A stretch of DNA of 64,000 bases from Parelaphostrongylus tenuis (lineage: Eukaryota; Nematoda; Chromadorea; Rhabditida; Metastrongylidae). Positions 34,861-47,887 of the stretch are shown piece after piece. Every line of letters starts with the position of its first letter. Position 1 is the stretch's first letter. The notes below the pieces were generated by a model that was not told where the DNA came from, searched no databases, and saw only the letters and a program-made list of their open reading frames with translations. The DNA is taken from NCBI GenBank assembly GCA_019055375.1, contig JAHQIW010007160.1:1-64000 (forward strand). Direction: 5' to 3'. The position numbers and the translations under genes were made by a program.

Positions 34861-37800
34861 CCAATGAAGAATATCCTTCAGGAAAATCGCAGAAGAAACG
34901 ACTTAGTATATGAGAGATATGGAGCTAAGGAAGTGATAGCTAAGGTGCAGTGCGGCATTGCTTCAAAATTTGATCATGCGAAATCCGACTTTGAAGACAA
35001 CCAAGAGTTCTTTCGCTATTGGCAAAGGTAAATTGAACGCCAAGACAAGCACAACAAATTCGGCAAAATGCAAAACAACTATCCTTGAATTGATCAACAT
35101 TAAGGAATCAGTCCTGCACGATGACTCCTTAATATTCTCCATGACTGTGCGCGAGATGTGTTCCAAGAGGCCAAAATGCCTTCTGTTAGTTTCTAGCTTC
35201 TAAAACTCCACTTCTAAGCTAGTAAAAATAAATAAATGTGCTTCTCTTGGAAAAGCATGAGTAGATCTTGATAGTTTTTATATTGATCATTGAATATGAT
35301 TCGGTGGGATGAGACATTTTGCAGATACTCCTTGAGATTGTGCATATTCCAGGCAGTACAGTATCTCAGCACCTATCGCGACCTACTTTGCTGCCTGAAT
35401 ATACAGTCACATTCATCATGCTTGATGAAGTCAAATTCGTAGACATCGATAATAGACGTACGTAAATATGTCAAATACGTTTGACTCAATGCGGGCCAAT
35501 GCGTTTTGCATGCGTTGTTCAGCAGGCATGCCAATTAATGATATGGCGAAAAAGTATGAAGGTCTGTTTCTGAAGATATGCGAGCGAATGCTTCAACGTA
35601 GAAATCGCCCCATTCTTAAGAAATCGAGGAGGAAAGTGCCAATATAAAAGTTAATGAGTGACCTAGAAGGACTCAGTGGATCGAAAATCCTTAGAAGCTT
35701 TAGAAACTGACAAAGGCCACCACAACTCTAATTGTACTTTCGCCACATTTTTACACTACCCGTTATCACATGCACTGTGCGGATCCTAGCACTTTTTGCA
35801 TTCGACTCGTTTCTTCATCTTGAACATTCACAGAAGTCTTCGAACATACGTAGCGCGGTTTCGGCTGCTGCTTAAGGTTCTGAGAAACAGAGAGTCATTG
35901 TATGAAGGCTAGGAGATTTTCCTTTAGGCCATCCGAAGAAGGTGCTCCTCATATCTCACTTATAATTGAAGCAATGCTATCGTCAACCGGCGTCCAGGCG
36001 ATACAAAGATTGCAATAGAAAGGAAAGGAGAAGTTTATTTGTAACTTCAGCAACAAGCACTTTCACAGCCACGCCTGCTCCGGATCACGTGATACTGCTG
36101 TTCGTCTTTTAAAAGTTCAATATATTATAGGAGCTGTACGACACATAGTGCGGACAGAATTAGACAGAAAGGTGTGAAAAACCTTTCATCACTACTTACT
36201 GACATTACTGACCGTTACTTATACGCTACCTGCCAGAGATTCTTAATCAATCAAAATTTAACAACATAATGCAGTTGTACAGGAAAAGACCCGAGGGACA
36301 AAGAATACTGTCGCTTCGTAGGAATAGAATAGGGAATGCTGAACAAGGAACAATATAAAATCAAATAATGTGTCGCATAGGAACCAGCACAATACTTCAA
36401 ATTATAGTTGATATCACGTCAAACACTCAACATTACCGTACCCTCACTCTCGAAAACTCGTAAATTGCTCAATTTCAGCGCACGACTCACGTTAAACAAG
36501 GCAAATTCTTCCAAATAGTTCACCTACATATCTGAGTAGGGAAGACATTATGACTAACAGTTAGCTTCGTAAGTGAGCAGAAGGACATAAGTACGATATG
36601 AACCCCATAATAATATCGAACATTAAACGCTTGGTTTGATGTAAATTTCTTCAACTCCACGGTGTCAAACAGTAAGTGCGCCTTAACAATAAGCAATGAA
36701 TAGGAGCCACTACAGGCCTAGTGTCATGGAATGTTAAGTAAACAAAAAAGAAAGGCTACCGAGCAGATGAACGAAGCTCTTTACGGAAAATCACGGAAGA
36801 GACATAATGTTTTTGGAGCTCGGATACTCGTTCATCCGAAGGGAAAAGCAAAGACTTCATTCACTTCGGCAAGATTTACTACGCTATCAACGGCTGAAGT
36901 TTAATCAAGGTGGTACTTTGTGAACGCCAAAGACAACGGTATTATGAGCACGATATTTTGATGTGAAGTCATTTATAAAAGGTCTAAGATGATAATCAAA
37001 AACAGGCAACTAAGTTGAATTATTATGAAATTGCGCTTTCATGCTTACCGTGCGGTAATCTTTTACATGCTCTGCAACGTCCTTTCCATAAAATTTTTCG
37101 CCATACGTTACAGTAACGTAGACGCCACCATGACCGATCTTTCATGTGCACTCTTATGAAGTAGTAAAACAACTCAGATCCCTGAAATGCCTGTGCACAG
37201 CAGATCAAAAAGATAACTTCAAAGAACTTTACATCGAAGAAGGGTTCGGCTTAATACCGCATGATTAAAATCCAATGGAATTATGTACTTCTTAATGGTA
37301 CATATTGTTTCATAATTTAAAAGATTTCATGATAAACTTTACACCATCATCAAATTCACTTTGATATGTAACAGCATTTTGCACCGCGAGTGAAATAGAG
37401 TTTCAACTTTGCAAGATGTAAGTGGTGGTTTAGGTCTTGTCTAATCTGTGAAAAGGAGTAATTTGGTTTCATTTCCATCATTTGATGAGAAGAAGTAAGG
37501 CGAAGTAGATCGATTACTTAACGACAGAACAAGAAAAATCTTGGAGAAAGATCATCCCACAAAGTTTTTCAAGTTAAAGGAATGTGTTGACACACATGTG
37601 CTTTATTTTCAACTTTCAACGGAAGTAAATGTGGAGTCTACCATATGTAAAACTGCACGAGCCAACCTATGCTCAAGTTCAGGCCCTGAGGTGCCTAATT
37701 AACTTCTAAGGAACGACGTTTACCAACTCAGGCACACGATTGTTCAAAGGCGTTTCGCGCTGCAGAAACATTCGGTAATCACATAAAAGCTTGAATGTCT

Positions 37801-40504
37801 GCAATTTCAAAAACCTGTCTAGCTTTAGAGAAAAGCTTCTTACTACAATGTAAGAGCGAAAATAATATTCTTTTTCACACTCAACATTGGTCATTTGTCC
37901 GGCTGGGGCCGCTATATGGCCCTTCAGCAAAATTTTAACACTCATTAGATAGCCCAAATCTCAAGAATTCTGAATACAAAAGTGGATTCTTAAAAGGTTG
38001 CTATATGACATCGTAAGAGCGAAAAGAAAATCACATTTCAGGCCTAAAATTCCACCTCTCCACTCGGGCGTCATAGATAGTTTATTAGTAATTATAGGTG
38101 AAGTTTACGCTTCAGACGTGTCTTATCGATACATAATGGATGTAAAACTACGACTGAGCGTTCTACGAAGATTTTTTGATACAAAGAGCGACTACTACTT
38201 TTGAGATCCTTCATTTTTCAGCAGTAATACCACATTATTGTACAGAAATAAGCTTTTGACCCCTATAGAGCATTTATATCGCTTGCCTTGAAAGAATATA
38301 CTTTGAAAACACATCTTGTACAACTAAACATCTCTAATCAAGGCATCTATGAAGGTATTTCTGATATGTAGCTCCAGTGAGTGTAGGAAGAGCCCGCGTT
38401 CGTCATTCCTCATGATGCGTTACTTCCGTTATAAATACCCATATTCGAAAAAAACGTATATTTCAGTGTTTCTAGACATTTTAGTAATTACTCAATAGCA
38501 TGAATCTCAAAAAATTGGGAGATGTTCTTCATTCTTCGGGAGGCCTCAGTATTACATTGTAAGAGGAAAAAGAATATTTCACTTAACACTTAAGCATCTT
38601 TCGATGAGCGACGCTGTTCCTCAAAAAATTCAAGAATTTCGACAACACAAATCTCGGCAAACTTAACTTAAAAATTTTGGGAATATGCTAAGTTTTTGAG
38701 GGAGACTTCCCAGTTCGTCGTTACAGCTAAAAGAACATTGAACTATATATTAGAGCGCACCGGACGCCACATGTAAATTGCACTGTGCGACCGACACGGG
38801 GCCGACTGCGAAACTCAATGATCTTTCAGCGGTAACAACACATCAAAATGTCCTTCTCAAAAGACAAGCTTATAATTAAGATTGCTGAGATTTGTGCTAA
38901 CGAATGTTATTGAAAATCTGAATGTAATATTTGTCCAACGAAAGATGCTTGAATGTGAGAGAAATTTTACTTCAGCTCTGCAGTATAATATAAAACTATT
39001 GGAAAAATCAAGCACACTCTTCAGGTTTTTGATATTCAAACTGTCGAATATTTACTAATACCTCAAAAGAATAAAAACGCCTTTTTTCGAATATTGGTGA
39101 AAAAGCAAAACTAAATATATTCCTTTTGATCCCCTTTGTACAATGCAAAACTAATGATTGAATGCCAAATTCGGTACAATTTCGTAGTAAACGAGCATTT
39201 TTATTTCTAGAAAACACGTATTGCTAAGCCAAAAGCATATGATCGACTAGGGAAAATTTCGTTCTATCAAAGTAATGCAGAAACTCCGAAAATTTTTACG
39301 AATTAAAGAAAAAAACTTTAATCAAACAACGAAAATCGCGCAATTCGCTTTTCACGCATCGATTTCTATAGCCGTCGGTAAGGGGTTGATATGAACTACA
39401 GAACTAATTTGCTGAATAAGTATCAGCTCTGAGGAACTTCAAAAATTCAAACTAAATACGTTTTTGCAACAGTAAATGCGGGTCGCCATATCGTCACAGT
39501 GTTCGTAGAGCTTCGTAAAGTTTAAAGAAGCTAATTGTCGAGCAATCACAACGTTCATTTTGCTCTATAGTCATTACTTATCACGTTACCTACTTGAACA
39601 TTTAATGAACCTTTTTTACGAATGACGAAGAAGTATACTGGACTTAAAATATTCCCAACTGTTTGCGAATTTGCTCATCAGTTAAAATTTTTCCTTTGAG
39701 TTATGAAGTTCGCTCTAGGAATTTTGTGGGTTATCACTAGTTAGAAAGTGTGGGTGTATTATAGGCATTATGGCAGTACTAGTTCAACCTTGACTGAGCT
39801 TCCACATGTTGTTCTACTCTATTCGAGTTAAGCTGTTGTGAGGATGAACACTTATGGACATCAGTCTTACGCGGAAGGCGGTATAATCGATATCGTACGC
39901 GGTGTGCGATTGTCGTCGTTCAATCAAAAGTTCCCTCTGGGTTTCGGAGAAAGTCAAGATTTTCTGCATTGCTCTAGTATAACATAATTTTCTCTCTACG
40001 GTCACATACTTTTTGCGCATTTATATCTCTTTTGTGTGGAAGAATTTCGAATGAGAAACGTAATTTTATTTTCGCTTTCACAGAGCACTATTGAAACCGT
40101 TCCGAAGACCAAATTTAGCTTTGATATTGTCAAGATTTGTCCTACCGGATGACTGTTATTATAGTCCAACAAAAAGCGATACACTAATCCCAGCCGAACA
40201 AACAAACTAAAGCAAATGTGCGGTACATTTTTGCTTTTGCTGCTGTAGTGCATTTGAAAAAGTGTTCCCAAAAAACGAGCATTCTGTTGAGGTCTCAAAC
40301 GTTTATACTTCCGAGTGACTACTAGAATTTTACTAAAAAAGCCTTTCCAACAGAAAAAGGCCTCTGGAAAATTGAGGGTCAAAATGATCCTTGTTGCCCA
40401 CAAAGGGAAAATGGACGATGATCTAATACAGTTGGACACATAGGAGCATCCCCAACATAACGAAAGGAAAATCATTTGAGGACCTATTTCAGTATGTTAT
40501 CATC
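34861..40504. other. Long stretch without a firm gene
   Basis: At 34,867-35,203 (+) there is exon-like text (AKEVIAKVQCGIASKFDHAK, then a donor-like GTAAAT at 35,028, and LELINIKESVLHDDSLIF), but no family is recognised and it may be a chance or old element frame. A family B SINE fragment lies at 35,771-35,830. Between 37,850 and 40,400 a phrase of the type ATTGTAAGAGCGAAAA(G)AAATTTCAC recurs (37,853; 38,007; 38,555), suggesting an old diverged repeat. No kinase N-lobe exon belonging to the gene at 42,924 was found here. Confidence 0.35.
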
Positions 40505-42545
40505 ACTGGTCTATGGATCTTACTCTTTGAGAGATTCCTTTCGGTTAGTGGCGAGGACGACGCGCGTCCATAGGGTGGTGGATAGGAAAATGAACGCAAA
40601 CCGAAGCGACAGTGTGCTTTCAGAGACGCAGTTGGATTCAGGCAATGAGCTACCTGCTTCTGAAGCGCAGATTTGACGAAACTCTATTTCTACAAGTCAA
40701 CAAGGCCAAAAGCTTGTAATCAAGCGGCTGAGAAATACATGGGAGGCGGTTAGGAGTCGCGGCCAACCAACAAGCTCCTCCCGCTCCTCCAAAAGAGGCT
40801 GACAAGCTACTCGTGAGTAAGCAGCCTCCCGTTTAGAGGAGCCTAGCAAGCTATACGTTGGGTGTTAAAATGTTAAAAACAGTACTCAATATGGACCTCA
40901 TTCCCCTGACTCCGAAAGAGCCCCTGGTACAGCTGCGCCAGGTAGAACGTGTACGGCGAGGCTGCTAAAATCTCAAGGCCAAACTAGGTTGCCAATACTA
41001 CTCGGATCTTACCGCTAGCCATGCTTTCTTAGCGTTTTGCAAATAGAAAGAGAATGTATTTGTCGTTCCACTAGCCCTCCCTTTCAAAGTGCGACATGTT
41101 ATATCGTCGGTGAAGAACAAAGCAACACCCGGTCTAGACAGGACTAGTCCAAAACTCTTGAAGAACCTACCGCCAATTCTCATCAGCACCCTGGTTCGGC
41201 TCTTTACTCGCTACCTGTCAGAATGCAATTTTCCCACTCAATGAGAAACCAGCAAGACCACATCGCTTTTCAGAACGGGAGACCTTCACGGCATAGGCAA
41301 CTATCGCTCAATCTGCCTGTTGTCCGTTGTCTAATAACGTTGAGTCATCCTGAACTGGATTGACAGAACACTGGACGAAGGACAGCCATGCGAACAAGCG
41401 GGGTTCCAAAAAGGATTCAGTACCATAGACCACATCCACACGGTTACAAAGCTCATTAAAGTTTCACGAGAGTACAAACAAACATTTTGCCTCACTTTTA
41501 TCCATCTGAAAAATGCCTTTGATTCAGTGGAAAAAGAAGCGATTATAGAGGTTCTGGATGTCCAGGGCGTCTCATAAGAAGAGCGGTTTGAAAAAAGCGA
41601 TACAATTTCGCCAAAACTTTTCACTGCCACCCTCCAAAACGTCATGCGAACATTAACATTGGGCGGTATAAGAGTGAAAATTAACGATTGACAATTAAAT
41701 CATTTTCGCTTTGCTGATGATATCGTTCTCATAACACAAAGCATCAGGCAAGCGGAACGATTGCTGACCCAATTCTACAACGCCTGTGGAATGATTGATA
41801 TACAACTAAATTTAACGAGAGCGATGTTCATGAGGAACGGATGGGTTTTGAATGTTCCATTCACGCTCAACAACGAAGCGAAAATCTCTGAATGCTCCAG
41901 TCACGTCTATCCAGGTCGTGAAGTCTACATGATGAACGACCTAGGTCTAAAGTTGAACAGGAGTAAAGGAGCGGATTGGTAACCCTAAAGAGCATTAAAG
42001 ATGTATTAACTGAACCAAGAACATCCGACTCCGTGCCCACCTTTTCGACTCGACAATTACCCCTGCCCTAACGTATGCAGCGGAAACCTGGTCGCTACGT
42101 AAGCAAAATGAAAGATCTGTTGGCGTTACTGAACGCGCAGTGGAAAAGTCCATTCTAGGAGTACACCGTATTTCGCAAATGAGAGAAAGGATCTGAAGTT
42201 CCGACCTACGTGAACGTTCGAAAGATCGTAGACGTCGTTCTACACGCCAGGATATCGAAAATAAGGTGGGACGGACACGTGATGCGCTTTAACGGTAAAA
42301 TATGGACAAGAACCATTACCTCCTGGATTCTTTGGGATATCAAGCGCTCAACAGAAATACCACCGTCCCGTTGGTCCGATTTCTCCACGAAAGCATAGAA
42401 GAAAGATATGATGCTCAGCGATTTCCTAGAGCGAGCGGGACCAACTGGGCTACTATTGCACGCGATAGAGAATGATGGAAGTGTTGCTGGTATTCGCTCG
42501 AGTCACTCGATGATCAACGGGGCGACAGGTGATAACAGTAGAAGC
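40505..42545 (+). mobile_element. RTE-like LINE, internally deleted copy
   Basis: The 5' part (40,505-40,993) matches the minus strand of 15,060-14,580. The sequence then jumps at about 40,993 from CCAAACTAGGTTGCC directly to ACTACTCGGATCT, which in the first copy lies some 1.2 kb further on (near 13,350). The endonuclease domain is therefore missing. Reverse transcriptase remnants follow, with HFRFADDIVLIT near 41,697-41,735 and RWDGHVMR in the C-terminal part. Stops break the frame. Confidence 0.78.
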
Positions 42546-42603
42546 GTTAAAGGTCGAGGGAGAAGGCTTCCGGCGTTGAGCAGAATCTGAGAGATGCGCC
42601 ACC

Positions 42604-42830
42604 CATTCGTCTTCGTTTTTTAAGGTGACTGAATGCATATTCGGCCTTTACAATTACTCACGGTGGCCTACCGATGTATCAGCAGTGCTGCTATCCTTCT
42701 AAACAAGGTTTGTACGAATTTTTAAGCCTCAAAATGACGAAAGGCATAGTGAACTTACGAGGGGTTGAACCAGTGACGGCGTATGTATTGCAGAGCTCCT
42801 CTAACCACTGCGCTCCACGCACATCATGCT
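42604..42830 (-). mobile_element. tRNA-derived SINE, family A copy
   Basis: Minus strand: GCGTGGAGCGCAGTGGTTAG is box A and GGTTCAACCCC is box B, the best kept pair in the window. The other end has GGCCACCGTGAGTAATTGTA. It lies between the LINE and the kinase exon at 42,924. Confidence 0.7.
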
Positions 42831-42875
42831 GGAAAACTGTTAACATTGCAGCTAATAACAACATAGCGACTTTTT

Positions 42876-42967
42876 AGATCATCTCCGGATTGTGTTACCT
42901 TGCAACCCAACAGATCGATTTAGATCATATCCGGATTGTGTTACCTTGCAACCCAACAGATCGATCA
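42876..42967 (+). repeat. 46-bp tandem duplication across a splice acceptor
   Basis: Two nearly identical 46-bp units start AGATCAT at 42,876 and 42,922; one base near the start (C/A) and the last bases differ. Each unit holds TTTAG followed by the codons for SGLCYLATQQID. The second unit continues into the HRD catalytic loop; the first does not. Confidence 0.9.
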
Positions 42968-45182
42968 TCGTGATCTTGCTGCACGTAACTGTCTTGTGAG
43001 TGGTGAAAGTGACTTGAGCTGTTGTTTAGCACTGCAACGCCCTCAGATAACTGTGAAGCTAATCAAACTGCTCCCACATTAGTTCAGTGTCCAAGTTTTT
43101 TGTTCAGTGAGTTGCACATCTTCAGCTGTCGTACTGTCCCCACACAATATGGGACGGTGATATGCTGGCTGGATTAGATTTTTTCTCAATGGTTCAATGG
43201 TCAATGGTTTCAATTTTCCATACAATGAAACTTAGGCATAAACTCACTTTTGTGTACAGGAAGCAGATCTTCCTTTCGGTCAAAATCATCGCAAACTCAT
43301 CATGGTGATCTTGCCACAATGATGTATCCTCTAATTCTCACCGTAGTTTGCTTTCCAGAATGCCACGTAATGTTAGCGAAACGTTAATGTCGAATTGTCC
43401 CGAAATTTCTTTCGCACTCGGCAGTCAGTTCAGTCGTTACCTATGTAAAGAAATCAATTAATCCACATTATAGTTGCCATCAAGGTTAACGATATGCAGC
43501 CATTTGCCGAGCAAAGACTGGATGATTCCTACCAGAAAGAATGAATCTAGTGATTATAAGTGCCGGTGAGGTTACTTTGAGTTGGTTCTGTCTTTAAATT
43601 TTTTTTCCCGCAGAAGTTGCACCAGAGCTCGGAAGAGAGGATCCAACGGAGCAATATCAGGGCTATATCGTGGATGTGCGTCTCTGCAATGTGAGGTCGA
43701 GGTTGTCCTGGAGAAGGGCGGCACTGTGTCGTTTCAAACGCTTCGCTCGCATTGCGGCTGGCTTTCGGAGTTGTTCAAATAGACCTCAGCACTAACTTTT
43801 TTGTTCCCGAGTAGTTTCCAGGAGATCGTGGCCTGCCGATCCCAGAAAATCAAGAGCATGATCTTCCGAGGAAAGGACTGGCTGATACTCTCGTGGCCTA
43901 GTATACGAGTATCTTGCTAGTATCCCAGTATAATATCCCCTGGCTAAAGCCACTAGAACATTCTACAACATATCACATCCTTTTGGCAATAATTCGATCT
44001 GAAGTAGAAAAAAATTGAGAAGAAATAGTGTAAAGGAAGTTAGGGGACAATTTAGTACATGAGGGAATTCGATAATAAGCTGTTCAGATCTCGGATTTCG
44101 GAATTTCCAGGAGATTATATGGCCAAAATGATTACTATAGAATCCAAAATCACTGTCTTTTGGAAGGACGTTGGCTTCCACCAGAGGCCATAACCAACCA
44201 CAAATTTAGCACAACTAGCGATGTTTGATGAGTTTGACGTTTAGCTTATTCTATAATCTTACACGTGTATGATGGATTTCTTGAACTACTATAGAGTTGG
44301 TAAAAATTTCATTACAAAAATATCAATCATCTAATTGAGGTATTTGTAAAGCTGGAGCACAAGCACAACTTAACACTGGTCACATATTCTATTGCAGTTT
44401 GTTGATCAAAAGCAAGTTGCCTGAACTGGTTACGATTTGGGAAGTAAACAGTAACGGTGATGTGCCTCTTGCTGAGTTGAACAGTTTTGATATGGTGTCG
44501 CATGCCCGTGGGTGGTTAGTGTATCGCATCAACTTTCACAAGATGTGTTTGACTTCAGTTGCTCAAATTACCTCGACGTCTTAGAAAACGTAAGATTTTT
44601 TGGGTAAACAATCGTTTTTGCACTGGTATGGTCGAAGTAGATTTTCAAGATCTGAATTCTTAGCGTGTCAAGGAACAAAGTGATAAGATGTTGTGCTTTG
44701 ACTCATACCCATTAGATGCATCGTACATTCGACGTCATTAAGCGTTGTAAGAGGTCTGATTTAATACATGCAAGCTCACAAATTGGCTTGTGGAGGCCTA
44801 CCGATAAGCCAAGTCAGTATTTGCTCTTGAAGAACTACTGTACTAATTTAGCTACTCAAGGTGAATGCGGTTTATACTGTTCTGTAGTGTGGCACAGTTA
44901 CTTTTATAGGGCGTATACGTTTCAGTGATGATTTTGATAGAGAGTCAGTGCAATATTTTAGTGGGGCAGAGTAATTCTCGAGTCATTTTGTCTGGAATAT
45001 AAGCTTCGTCTTCTTGCAGGTATGCGACCATCTCGACCAAAATCATACCCGGTAGCAATCACGAGCTGGTGAAACGATATTGGGCTATAGTTCCGGATGA
45101 TCGCATTCGTGCTGAAGAAGCGCTAATTAAATTATCTTTAACACCGACACTATCAGAGTTCATCAGTGTCCTTCCAACATAG
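42924..45182 (+). CDS. Receptor-like protein tyrosine kinase, C-terminal half
   Basis: Exons 42,924-43,052, 44,088-44,222, 44,417-44,514 and 45,020-45,182 join in one frame, 174 codons plus TAG. In order they show SGLCYLATQQ, HRDLAARNCL (catalytic Asp and Asn), ISDFGISRRLYG, NDYY in the activation loop, RWLPPEAI, TIWEVNSNGDVPLAEL, VSHARGW and ELVKRYWAIVPDDRI, the normal C-lobe order. A long insert separates HRD and DFG. The plain acceptor TTGCAG at 44,397 is out of phase; a CAAG acceptor at 44,416 restores it but leaves the DVWSFG motif short. The N-lobe was not found, so the gene may start outside the window or be truncated. An exact family (PTK7- or ROR-like come to mind) could not be fixed. 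A mariner remnant lies in its second intron and a LINE and SINE lie just upstream. Confidence 0.78.
43586..44055 (-). pseudogene. Decayed mariner-type transposase, second copy
   Basis: The minus strand has the same blocks as 3,110-3,300 (a LLQDN-like piece where mariner has the second catalytic Asp, then PHIAETHIHDIALI) with stops. The end near 43,970-44,055 matches 4,010-4,095. The N-terminal half is missing. It sits in an intron of the second kinase. Confidence 0.5.
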
Positions 45183-46916
45183 GACGGTGGCAAATCATCA
45201 CACATTTCTGTATTTTTTAAGACCATCGAAAAGTTGAATTTTTTTTGTAACTGCTTTTTTGGTAATATTCCGGGTTTTCTAAAACGGTTTTCTGAAGTTC
45301 TATGCTGATTTTTGTTTCACTTTCACAATTTCTCATGAGATACAACCTGCTGCAGAACTCATCTTATTTCCTCCGTGACAGACCACTCTAACCGGGTACC
45401 ATTTTTGCTTGTGTGTTGTTGTTCTGTCATATGAATGCTAACATATGTATCAATTTCTGTGATCTTAAAACATTATGCACAGCTTTCTCTTAAGGAATTC
45501 TGGACTGAAAAGAAGTTGAGCCCATTAAAACGACAGCAAAATCGCAATTTTTCAATACCTATAGTTGTGGCTTTAAGAGGAATTAGATCATGTTGACGAA
45601 AAATTCATAACTATCCCTTTAATAGCAAGATGTTTTTATGATTATCATGATGGTTAGAGAATTGGAACTAGTCACATTGAGAACTTTCCTCGTTCAGAGC
45701 TTCTGTTGATCTCATAGTTTACGCTTTTATCTCACTTTCAAAAACTGTCTATAGTTCCTGGTTATCGACTACTCAGAAAAGCTCGGTCGCACGCAGTAGT
45801 GATTGATCAGCGTAAAATAAAGCAGTATACTCCCACCTACTTTTCAAACTATTGTTAGCGTACTGTTACTGGAAGAAAGGGAAGTTAAGAATGAGGCATT
45901 AAGCGATTTCATTGCGATATGTCAGGTTGGTCTAGGATCTAGAGTGGGCGGTAGACCGTGCCTTTTGTGTGACATGAGCTTCATCTGGTCCACAGAGTTC
46001 GCTAATTTGGTGCGGTGCAGGGCTAGCAAACGTTCTAGCTTATTGCCGGCACTTCTAGCATTCACCAACATTTATTAACAAAGCAAATCAACCGACTTTC
46101 AAAGTCACAAGCAAATTCAAGGACCTTCCTGGGTGATAGATACGAGGAAGCAAATCTGGTGAAAGCGCCTGAAGCAGAACAAGATTTGACGTTGAAACAT
46201 GTGTATCTTTACTATCAAGGCCCTTTCCTGCACCTAATCTAAACATCGTGCGGATCTCAATGCATTCGATTCGTCTCCTCGCATCCATCAATCGCAAAGT
46301 TCTTTAATATTTTTTGCTTGTGGATCTGATTTTTGATTTGGATTTGATTTCATTTGATTTTTGTTTTTTTTTGCTGATGCTTGAGCTACAAATATCGTTA
46401 AACATTAGCCGAATAGATTCTTTCTAGAATTCTTATTCAAGCCCGGAAGGAAAAGATGCCTAGTAAGCTGCAGTATTCTTTTCAGTACAGTGAAATTTGG
46501 TAACATCTATCTAAGCAGGATTAGTACAAAGTTTCGTGCAAGACATTTAATAAGGTCTGCGTTTCGTTTTGTGCTGAACTTTGCCCCTTCTCAATGGCAC
46601 ATCCTCCTTCCTTACACCTTGATTGGTAATCATGGATGAAATTCAATATGAATTAATGAACCGTTGATGAATAGGCAGATCAGAAATTTTCGCTAATTAG
46701 AAATAATCCTCATGGCATGAATAGACTGGCCTTGATGAGCGGATAGAGCTTCTCGCCATTCATTGCTTCCAGCAAATTCATCATGAAAACTGAGCAAGAA
46801 GAGGCGACGAATGAGACTGAAACTATGCATTGTATACAATTCATAATTCCCAAATATATGTATTTATTGAATATATGTATATACATATGCATATATCAAA
46901 TTAGTGTATTTAATAT

Positions 46917-46961
<45 letters not shown>

Positions 46962-47843
46962 GGCTACCATCTTAACAACAAGGATATTGTTGAATATTTG
47001 TCTCTAAGCAGCTAACCTTTCAATAGCAGAAAACAGCGAACACAATCATTGAGCACCAGAGAAAGTTCTGAATTGTCACGCGATAATATCCCATAAATGA
47101 TGGAAAAAAAAATTTTAGGTTGAAGAGAAGAAGGGCGAATTTGGAGAACTTGGGCGCCGTGTTTGATTCTATTGAAAATCGTATGTTTTTATATTACTGT
47201 TTAATCAAAATCTTCGATTAAATAGAGGATATTCAAGCAATAAGCACTGAATGGTGTGAAATGAGGATACGATGGCGTCATTACTGCTGCTTAGTTTGAC
47301 CAGTGCCATTTAGCAGGGCATGGAAGAGTACTTTTTTATGCTTGCTATGACTATTTGATGTAGCCTGAGAAACCAATCCCTCATCAACCTTCTCTCATAC
47401 AGAACATCTTGTTTTGGAGAATGTGTATCTAAATGATTTGTAGCTCCTTGCAATCTCTTTTCAGTATATCATCCTCGGTTTTTGGAAATGTGACACAATT
47501 GCCAGCGGAAGTTAAATGATAAAGGGTAGATCTGTCCACCTAGATACTTTTTAGAGTTTGACGACGGCTTCATCTCCTAAACATGTGCTAGCGAAAAGCC
47601 TCAGAAAAACGATTTTCACTTAATAGATTATTTGTTTTCCTGGAAATTCAAGTAAAGTCAATAGATGAGTTGTACTATTATGCGCATTTGCAACAAAAGA
47701 ATGTGTGGTTAAGTAGTAAAATTGGAAAAATTTCTTATTCTAAATAATAAGTAATATAACGTTTCATTCCTTCAGTGTGGATTGGCTTTCTTAGTGTGGG
47801 AACTGAAGCAACCTAATAGGATTGGCTAAAAGAAAAGGCTTCT

Positions 47844-47887
47844 GCCCGACTGACGAGACTGTGAAGATTGAAAGAATTGTATCGGGC
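47844..47887 (+). ncRNA. Decayed hammerhead ribozyme in left arm
   Basis: Stem I GCCCGA/TCGGGC is perfect, the core CTGACGA and GAAA are intact, and GTA precedes the predicted cleavage site (after A47881). Stem II does not pair properly and stem III has a mismatch (GAAAG where GAAAC is expected). The opposite arm keeps GAAAC but has lost stem I pairing. Confidence 0.5.

Noticed and set aside
45150..45172. Minus-strand CACTGATGAAC as a hammerhead core
   Set aside because: No GAAA block follows, and it lies in the last coding exon of the kinase.
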